From positions 1 through 64,000 of the forward strand of contig JAIOYV010000027.1 in the NCBI GenBank assembly GCA_021740905.1: a stretch of 64,000 nucleotides of DNA, in the 5' to 3' direction. Below are positions 9,110 through 16,300 of the stretch, in pieces (the first letter of the stretch is position 1; each line of letters begins with the position of its first letter). The position numbers were made by a program, and so were the translations under genes. The stretch comes from Bacteroidales bacterium (lineage in GTDB: Bacteria > Bacteroidota > Bacteroidia > Bacteroidales > M50B96). Under the pieces are notes generated by a model. The model did no database searches and had not been told where the DNA came from. It saw only the letters and a list, made by a program, of their open reading frames with translations.

Positions 9110-9391
9110 TGCAGGTAAAGGATTAATTTTTACCTGTCCTCCGATAGCTTTTAATACTTTCATTATTGTCTCAAACTGGGGTTTCGCTCCATCCGATAAA
9201 GCTTTGTATAAACTTGGTCTACTTAGTCCAGTTTCTTCAGCAATCTTTGTCATTCCGATTGATTTTGCAATATGTCCAATTGCTGTAATAAGGTCTGAAT
9301 TATCTCCCTCCTCCAAAACTGCATTGAGATATTCTGCAATCATTTTATTATCATCTAAATAATCTGCGATATCAAATTTTGAAGTTTCCAT
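9107..9391 (-). CDS. HigA-type antitoxin, orphaned
   Basis: 94-residue helix-turn-helix protein of the HigA/'probable addiction module antidote' type: KFDIADYLDDNKMIAEYLN at the N-terminus and IAEETGLSRPSLYKALSDG as the DNA-binding helices. In active modules it represses its operon and neutralises a RelE/Gp49-type toxin encoded just upstream. I choose the ATG at 9391; a TTG six codons earlier is possible. The upstream toxin gene is present only as a truncated 44-codon remnant overlapping this start, so the antitoxin probably works alone or is decaying. Confidence 0.85.
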   Translation of the reverse strand: METSKFDIADYLDDNKMIAEYLNAVLEEGDNSDLITAIGHIAKSIGMTKIAEETGLSRPSLYKALSDGAKPQFETIMKVLKAIGGQVKINPLPA

Positions 9392-9506
9392 AGTGTCCGT
9401 CACTTTCAATTCGTTGAATTCGAAACAAAATCTTTGCTTTGGCCCTTAAATCTTTTAATTTTCTCAACCATTTATCAAATTCAACTGTTTTCTCAATAAA
9501 GTACAT
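9372..9506 (-). pseudogene. Truncated HigB/Gp49-type toxin gene
   Basis: The frame opens with MYFIEKTVEFDKWLRKLKDL and continues RAKAKILFRIQRIESDGHYG, the N-terminal pattern of RelE/Gp49 toxins that partner HigA. It then hits a stop after NFKI, inside the antitoxin gene. Full-length toxins are about 95-110 residues, so at least the C-terminal half with the catalytic residues is missing. The simplest explanation is a deletion that joined the toxin's 5' half to the antitoxin start. Too short for ordinary gene calling. Confidence 0.78.
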
Positions 9507-9671
9507 TTATCCGTGTATTCATTCGGATACAAATTTATGTAATCTTTTTTAATCTCGAAAGGCTTTTATTGGTACTTTGAGACCGTACTTCAAATGGGCT
9601 ATAACTTAAAAATAGCAAATATTTTGATGGGAGCTAACAAATCAAATACCTTCCCTGCATCCATTTTCCCA

Positions 9672-9872
9672 CTACAGATTCTTGGGCAGAGCAAAAACCA
9701 AAACACGTAAACCATTCTCTGTCCAGCCAATTATCGGTGGTATGTCTTTCCAAAAAATCTCTCTGGAAAAGGCTTTGGGCAGTTGCTTGATGAAAATGAT
9801 GTTCCATAGAAAAATTGGACTTAGGAGAAGAAAACCGTTTAGGAGGTCATGTTTGTTGGTTGTGTCTTTCAT
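9672..9872 (-). pseudogene. Truncated copy of the membrane protein at 8517-9011
   Basis: The frame from 9872 (MKDTTNKHD, then LLNGFLLLSPIFLWNIIF) closely matches residues 5-54 of the 164-residue membrane protein, then ends in PKNL and a stop. Only the first two membrane segments remain. It lacks the 4-base insertion of the intact copy and therefore keeps what is probably the ancestral start. Confidence 0.8.
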
Positions 9873-9950
9873 AGTTAACGCTTTGTGGATGGCCAGTTGC
9901 GGTGTTTTTCGCAATTGGCTATGCTGCTTTGTTGAGGAGGTTTATTCTAA
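9684..9950. repeat. Direct duplication, copy B
   Basis: Second copy of the 8841-9109 segment, in the same orientation, ending at the 3' end of the lipoprotein gene (stop at 9942). Between the two copies lie the antitoxin, the toxin remnant and about 180 bases without a gene. Confidence 0.85.
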
Positions 9951-10832
9951 AATATCCTCAATCATTTCTACATCTAAAATATTATTAAATTCATCATCAG
10001 ACAATCTTCTTATTCTTATTGGATATCTGTTTCGCACAACGGTCATTAGGCTATCTTCCAATTCATTGTATTCTGTTTGATAGTTCATGATGGAATAATT
10101 TTCCCTTTCCGTATAAACAATGGAATACATTAAATCATATACATCAACATACGTTTGAAAAGTTGAGCTGCTTTCTATGTAAATGTTCCAAATCTTCTTT
10201 TTATTGATGTTTATTTCTTTACGAAAATCGTTTTTAAATGATTCTTTATCTATTAAGCTATCATTTAAATATATACTATCATTTTTATAAACATAGGTAT
10301 TCCATTTTGATGGAGGTGGTAAAGTTATTTGAGGTCTATATATGGTAGGAATGAGAGGAATTATCGAATCATATTTAAATTTAAAGAGTAAATCTTCTCG
10401 ATATGGAATAAATTGTTGAATTCCTCTCAATTCATTTTTCTTATTCGTATTTGAGACTACTACGAATATTCGATTAAGTTGATATCCGCTTAATATAGCA
10501 AAGAATGAATCGATGGTCGAAACTCTTATATCCTTGTCAATAAATAATTGAGATCTACAAAAAAATAAATTTTCATCATACTGTAGCGAAAAGTCATTCA
10601 AATCTATTTCTTCCCCATTGCACCAAAAATTGATTTTATCACCATTAATTTCGTTTAGATAAAAAAAGTAATATTCAGTGGTATCATCCAAATTAATTAA
10701 TTGACCATCAGCAATAGGTAATTCAACTCTTGCATTTGATTGATAATTCAATAAATCAGAATAATCAGATTTTTTTGATTGACAGCTTATCAATAAACAA
10801 ATTAAAAATAGGATGAAGGTCGATCTTCTCAT
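9942..10832 (-). CDS. Hypothetical lipoprotein, possibly with two ExbD-like domains
   Basis: Lipobox LLISCQSK near residue 17 indicates a membrane-anchored lipoprotein of 296 residues. I do not recognise the family. Two stretches (about 36-125 and 175-270) each show the strand pattern of ExbD periplasmic domains: a line like DKINFWCNGEEIDL or SIYLNDSLIDKESF, a later VSTIDSFFAILSGY or TYVDVYDLMYSIVY, and a final hydrophobic strand. The N-terminal membrane helix of true ExbD is replaced by the lipid anchor. This is inference from pattern only. Base composition is AT-richer than most neighbours. Confidence 0.55.
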   Translation of the reverse strand: MRRSTFILFLICLLISCQSKKSDYSDLLNYQSNARVELPIADGQLINLDDTTEYYFFYLNEINGDKINFWCNGEEIDLNDFSLQYDENLFFCRSQLFIDKDIRVSTIDSFFAILSGYQLNRIFVVVSNTNKKNELRGIQQFIPYREDLLFKFKYDSIIPLIPTIYRPQITLPPPSKWNTYVYKNDSIYLNDSLIDKESFKNDFRKEININKKKIWNIYIESSSTFQTYVDVYDLMYSIVYTERENYSIMNYQTEYNELEDSLMTVVRNRYPIRIRRLSDDEFNNILDVEMIEDILE

Positions 10833-11057
10833 AGTTCTCTACAACATTTAATATTATCTACCTATTTCGCATATAGGTACTATTTTGGCTATTTTTCCAT
10901 AATACACTTGCCTTTATTTCGCAGATCTGAAATATTTGCCTTCTGTCTTTAGCCATGTTAATTATCTGGGTATAACTAAGGTTGTCACCTTGTCGTTTTT
11001 TCTTTTCTTCAAAAATAATAAATATTTAATACCGGACTTGAAGTTAGAGTAAATTCC

Positions 11058-12545
11058 TTACATCCACTTCCTCTCGCGCGATTCCACCACATACAGCAAA
11101 TAATTGTAAAGCTCGAAGGCAATGTCGGAGTTTATGTAAGGCATGGTGAGCACCTTTCCCCCGGCGGTGTAAATTTTTAAGGTGGCCAGGTTACGGCGGC
11201 GTTGAAAAATGGTCTGTTTGTATTTCAGGCTTTGGACTTTGAAATTGAACATGCGCGAAAAAGTTTGCCCTACCGAGCCTGATGAGTTTTCGATCAACTC
11301 CGGACTGATCCTGAAATAGCGTTTTCTGAAGGCCAGATAAGCGATGCCTATGCTTAGGACAAACCAAACGGAGGCCACCACAATCACCTGCCAGTGCATC
11401 CAGCCAAAAATGAGGGCAATGGCTGTGGGCAAAAGTCCAAATGCAGCCCAAAGCCGCAACGCATAGTTTCTATGACTGTGGTGGGTACTCCAGCCTTGCT
11501 CTGTTGTAGTTGGGAATATCTCAGCTTGTACTGTTTGCAGGTGCTTGCTGCTGCAACCCGGAATGTCTATGGCCTGCTTTTTATTTTCTATCGAGCTGGT
11601 GGCCTGCGATAAATTCAGGGTGACAAAATCCATTAGTTTTCGGATGGGATTGGTGCGCCAGCTTACTACCTGTATTTTTGCGAAGGGGATGCTCACCGAC
11701 TTTTTGTTCAACAGACCTGATTGTAAGTGAAATTTATTGCCCTCGCGCGAAAATTTCAAATCATAATAGCGGAGAAAAATCAGCACCATTGAAAATGCCA
11801 GGCCAATAAGGAGGATCAGGAAAATCAGCATAAAATACACGAAAGCATCGGAGCCAAACAGGAAATTCTTCGCCTGCTCGGCAGTGTCCTCATAAGTAGC
11901 CGTGAAATAATCCTTTAATTGGTCGATAATCCCGCTCACAAAGGCCAGGATAAACAGGCTGCTTTTTATATGGTTTTCACTGATCCCCACTTTTATTAAA
12001 TCTCCAAATCCTAGTTTGAGGATCACCTTCTTTTCGTCCCAGGTTTCCTCGCTCGTGGTTTGACCGGCTTCTTCCAATTTGTTTGTGTTGAGCAAATCGC
12101 TTAGGGCATCGGCGGTGGCCTTGTCGAGGGCGACAATCTTTAGTTCTTTGGTGGCCGAACCGGCGGTGTCGATTTCCACACTCACTACTTTAAGCCATTG
12201 TTGAAAAAGGTTTTGCTTGCTGTTGATGGTTTGGATACGATCCAATGGGATGCTTAGGTTCACTCTTTTCAGGTAGCCTTTCGATAGCTTAAACTCGTCG
12301 TTTTCCACATAAAAATAAAACCTTAGATAGGTGAAAATGGCGTGGGCAATCATGATCAAAACGATGACGGCAACCGCAATTAAGGCATACATCCTGACTT
12401 TTTCGGAGAAGGATTCATTCTTAAAAAAGTAGATCAGCAAAATTGGCCAGGCTGCCCTGACAATTTTCTGTGTTGCCATCACAAAATATAAAACAACCCC
12501 TTTGGGCGATTGTCGGCGGGGTGTCGAGAAATCGAACTTACTCAT
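11058..12545 (-). CDS. PH-domain membrane protein, YdbT-like
   Basis: 495 residues from MSKFDFSTP. Repeated bacterial PH (bPH2) segments each follow paired membrane helices: LKRVNLSIPLDRIQTINSKQNLFQQWLKVVSVEIDTAGSA, LNKKSVSIPFAKIQVVSW, and RMFNFKVQSLKYKQTIFQRRRNLATLKIYTAGG. The layout matches the YdbT half of the YdbS/YdbT pair, a family whose molecular role is poorly known. Its start overlaps the ydbS-like stop by 8 bases, so the two are translationally coupled. Confidence 0.82.
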   Translation of the reverse strand: MSKFDFSTPRRQSPKGVVLYFVMATQKIVRAAWPILLIYFFKNESFSEKVRMYALIAVAVIVLIMIAHAIFTYLRFYFYVENDEFKLSKGYLKRVNLSIPLDRIQTINSKQNLFQQWLKVVSVEIDTAGSATKELKIVALDKATADALSDLLNTNKLEEAGQTTSEETWDEKKVILKLGFGDLIKVGISENHIKSSLFILAFVSGIIDQLKDYFTATYEDTAEQAKNFLFGSDAFVYFMLIFLILLIGLAFSMVLIFLRYYDLKFSREGNKFHLQSGLLNKKSVSIPFAKIQVVSWRTNPIRKLMDFVTLNLSQATSSIENKKQAIDIPGCSSKHLQTVQAEIFPTTTEQGWSTHHSHRNYALRLWAAFGLLPTAIALIFGWMHWQVIVVASVWFVLSIGIAYLAFRKRYFRISPELIENSSGSVGQTFSRMFNFKVQSLKYKQTIFQRRRNLATLKIYTAGGKVLTMPYINSDIAFELYNYLLYVVESRERKWM

Positions 12546-13056
12546 GGCTGGCGACGGTTTTACTGAGAAAATCCTTGATCCGGGCAGCTTCATTGGGGCT
12601 TAACCCGTGGATGGACAAATCGCTGGTGCTTCCCCCGGCGGTGTAAATTTTTAGCCTGGTAATTTTCAGCAAACGGGCCAGAAAACTTTGCCTTACTTCG
12701 CTGTGCTGGATTCGATTAAAGGGAATGCTTGTAATCTTGCGGATAATCAAGCCGGTGCGGAAAATTATATCGTGTTGGCGCAGGGAATAGCCTTTCAATG
12801 GAAATGCTTTAATGATCAGAAATAACCTTAGAATATATAGCACCGTCAGTCCAGAGTAAAAACCCAGGATTGATATAAAAGGAAGACTTTCTTCCTGTAT
12901 GGTATGAAAACCTAAAAACAAGCCCGCCAGGAAAAGAACAAAGATGGTCCATTGAATCATCACCAAGTATTTATAATTATTCAGCAAGGGCAAATATTCC
13001 ACTTCTTCAAGTTTAGGAAGTTTGTTGGTGTCGATTTGTTGATTTTCGAAAAGCAT
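12538..13056 (-). CDS. PH-domain membrane protein, YdbS-like
   Basis: 172 residues: two membrane helices (about 30-50 and 60-85), then one bPH2 domain (RQHDIIFRTGLIIRKITSIPFNRIQHSEVRQ ... LKIYTAGGSTSDLSI). The short one-domain protein followed by a long several-domain partner is the standard YdbS-YdbT arrangement. An exact -7 box lies 43 bases upstream. Confidence 0.82.
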   Translation of the reverse strand: MLFENQQIDTNKLPKLEEVEYLPLLNNYKYLVMIQWTIFVLFLAGLFLGFHTIQEESLPFISILGFYSGLTVLYILRLFLIIKAFPLKGYSLRQHDIIFRTGLIIRKITSIPFNRIQHSEVRQSFLARLLKITRLKIYTAGGSTSDLSIHGLSPNEAARIKDFLSKTVASHE

Positions 13057-13098
13057 AGTCTAATTTTATAAAGAACAGATGAGACGGTAAAGTAAGGT

Positions 13099-13106
13099 CA
13101 AAATTA
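13099..13106 (-). promoter_or_regulatory. Bacteroidota -7 box for ydbS-ydbT
   Basis: TAATTTTG on the minus strand matches TAnnTTTG exactly, 43 bases before the ydbS-like start. No TTTG at the usual -33 spacing. Confidence 0.5.
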
Positions 13107-13358
13107 CATAAATATTTGGAGGGAATGATCTATGCGGGGTTGTGGGTTCTAATTCGTGCCACCGAAAAAGAACTGGTTGGAGTAGGGTAGGAGTATGGGG
13201 CATAATGGCTGAGTGACATCACATTGTACTGGTAGAATCGCACAGCTTGCACCACTACTGTTGCTGGCTGAGGAGTAATTGTTTTTTCCCATACAACGTT
13301 TTTGCTTTATGATTTGTCTGCCACCTATAAATTTCATTACCCTTTAAATATCACAACT

Positions 13359-16300
13359 ATGAAGACTATCTTAAAAAGTACCCTGACGTTTTTCGTTGCT
13401 GCATTTTTCATTGTAGCTACCGCGAGTTTTGTTAATGCCCAACCTGGCTCAATCACTGCCCCTTCCGGCACTTCCATGAACCCCTCCGGTTATGTGGACA
13501 CCACCCTTGCCGACGACCCTGTGTTTATTTTTTGTACGCCCGATACAAGTGGTAATACTTTATTGGGATCACTCCTTGTGGACGGAGGTACTGCCAGTTG
13601 TCACTTTCTATGGATGGTTTATAATCCTACAATAAATATTTTCCAGAATTATGGTATCATTCAAACGGGTGCTTCCTCATCAATAAATAATCTGCAATCT
13701 GGATTTTACCAGGTAAAGATTACGCAAAACCCTGGAATGCCCAGTCAGACTTTATTTTACCGACGGGCACATGTGTTTGTAAACGAAACCGAAGTTGATT
13801 TCAATGCAATCTCACCAGGTTGCCAAGCCTTTACGCTAACCGGGGCAATGCTGGATGCAGGTAGTAATTTTGTAATCAACGATCCACCCCCTTCTATAGT
13901 ATCACACACCATTACCAACGAAGTTACTGGTGCGTGGTCGTGCTTTCCAATTCCCTGGGATACGGCCTGGGGATCGCAAGATTATAACCTTAACCCAAAT
14001 CCGGTTATTGACCCGCCTCCGTTGCAAAGCACAACTTTTTGCTTAACAGCAATCGATCATTTGTACGACACATCAGGAGTAGAAATTTCAACAGGCTCAT
14101 ACCCCCAATACCTTGCTTGCGAACCTCAGGTTTGTCATTTTTTTGAAACCTTGCCAACTGATGGTTCAATTGTATATTATCCTGACACAATTTGTCAGGA
14201 TTCTCCTCCAGTGCAATTAATTCCATTATATTATAGTGGGAGCTGGAATTCTAGTTTAGGCTTTTGGCCAAATGGACCAATTACTTCAAACGGTTGGTTT
14301 CACCCAAGCCTTGCTCCATTGGGAAATATCAATATATCTTACAGTTTTGGTGGTATTTGTACGGATTCTGATACAGTTATGATTACTGTTGTAGATCCTC
14401 CAGTTGTATCGAATGTTCAAGAGTTTTTTAATTCAACGAATACACACTTTCAGGTGCAATTGACTATTACTGGTGGATCCGCTGCAACATACCAAGTGTT
14501 AAACTGTATAAATGGCTCAATTGCATTAGGAAATTTTGTCGATTCAATTTGGATAAGCGACTCCTTGCCTTTCCCTTCTTCTTATTGCTTTATAGTGAGT
14601 GATGCAAGTGTTTGTAGTCCAATTTACATACAAGGAAGCACATTTAGCAATTGTACTTCATCAGCAGGAATTATGCCTTCGACACCCCAAGAAGTCTGTG
14701 CCAACGATCAAACCAATGTACAGGTCATGAATGGTCCTTTGGGCAATCCAACATACACACTTGATGCAAACGACGGTTTTGAATACTTTCTTCATGATAA
14801 TGATTTTGCCTTTCTGGGAAATATTTATGACCATAATACAACAGGTATTTTCCAGTTCCTTCCCTCAATGGCGTATGGACAAACCTATTACATCTCTCAA
14901 GTAGTTGGGAACAATATTGGAACTTCATTGAACAATATAGTAGATTTAAGCGATACCTGCCTAAGTGTATCAGTTGGCACACCCGTAATTTGGACCGAGC
15001 AGCCAAGTCCAAATGCAGGTCCGGACGATTCAGTTTGTGGACTGACTATTCAACTAAATGCAGATTCAGCGAATCAGGGTATTGGATTTTGGAGTTGCCT
15101 AACTTATTATGGTGTTATTTACACACCACATTCTTTCGATGCTCAAGCTACTGTTACTGTACCCTATTTCGATACTAACCAATTCGGCGATTTAATAAAC
15201 ACTGATTATATTTTTCGTTGGACAATTGAAAATGGGCCCTGTCAGGTATATGATGAGGTGACCATTACTTTTATGCCGATTCACGATGCTACCATTATTT
15301 CATACCCTACTATAATTTGTAAAAATTCTCCGCCTGTTCAACTCATTCCTTTAAATTCAGGAGGTGTTTGGTCAGGAAGTCTTACATGGCCTCCGGGTCC
15401 AGTAACTTCGACTGGATTGTTTTACCCAAGCCAGGCTTGGTTAGGGAATAATACTGTTACCTATAGCTTTTCAGGTGTTTGTCCCGATTCAGAAACTATA
15501 ATAATTAATGTGGTGGATGCTCCACAGGTGTGGAATATTCAACACATTTGTGATATTACCAATTACACTCAATATCAGGTAAGCTTTACAATAGTAGGGG
15601 GCAATCCTGGTGCATATCTATTTTTGAATTCTGCAGACAGCCTACCTTTCTCGGGTAACCTAAATGGAACAACATGGACAAGCGATTGGCTTCCAAATCC
15701 ATCTTCTTACAGTTTCTTTGTAACTGATAATAACAATTGCAACCCAACTTTTCTTTCAAGTTATTACACCTGCGACCCAGCCACTCAAGCAGGGAATATG
15801 CCAACAACCATACAAGAACTTTGTGAGTATGAACAGGTCAATGTTCAGGTTTTAAATGATCCTTTTGGAAATCCATCTTATATCCTCGATCCAAACGATT
15901 GCTTTGAGTATTATCTTCACGACAATCAATTCGGAAATTTAGGAAATGTTGTGTCTCACAACACAACAGGTATTTTTCAGTTTGGGGTGACAATGGTTTA
16001 TGGGCAAACATATTATGTTTCGAATGTAGTGGGAAATAATATTGGCACCTCCGCTAATCCGCTTGTCGATATAAGTCATCCTATAACAAGTGTTTCACCA
16101 GGGACTCCGGTAATCTGGTATCAATTCCCCACTGCTAGCGCCGGTCAAAAAGATTCTATTTGTGGACTTACTTTTCAATTGGATGCCGATACGGCGACTG
16201 TAGGCATGGGATCATGGACAGTTTTATCCGCTACCGGGGCTATCTTTAATCCAAATTTTAACGATCCACAAGCTATTGTAACCATACCCTACTTTGACAC

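Noticed and set aside
13302-13358. Upstream start for the giant adhesin
   Set aside because: The added 19 residues would precede and spoil the signal peptide; ATG at 13359 is better.
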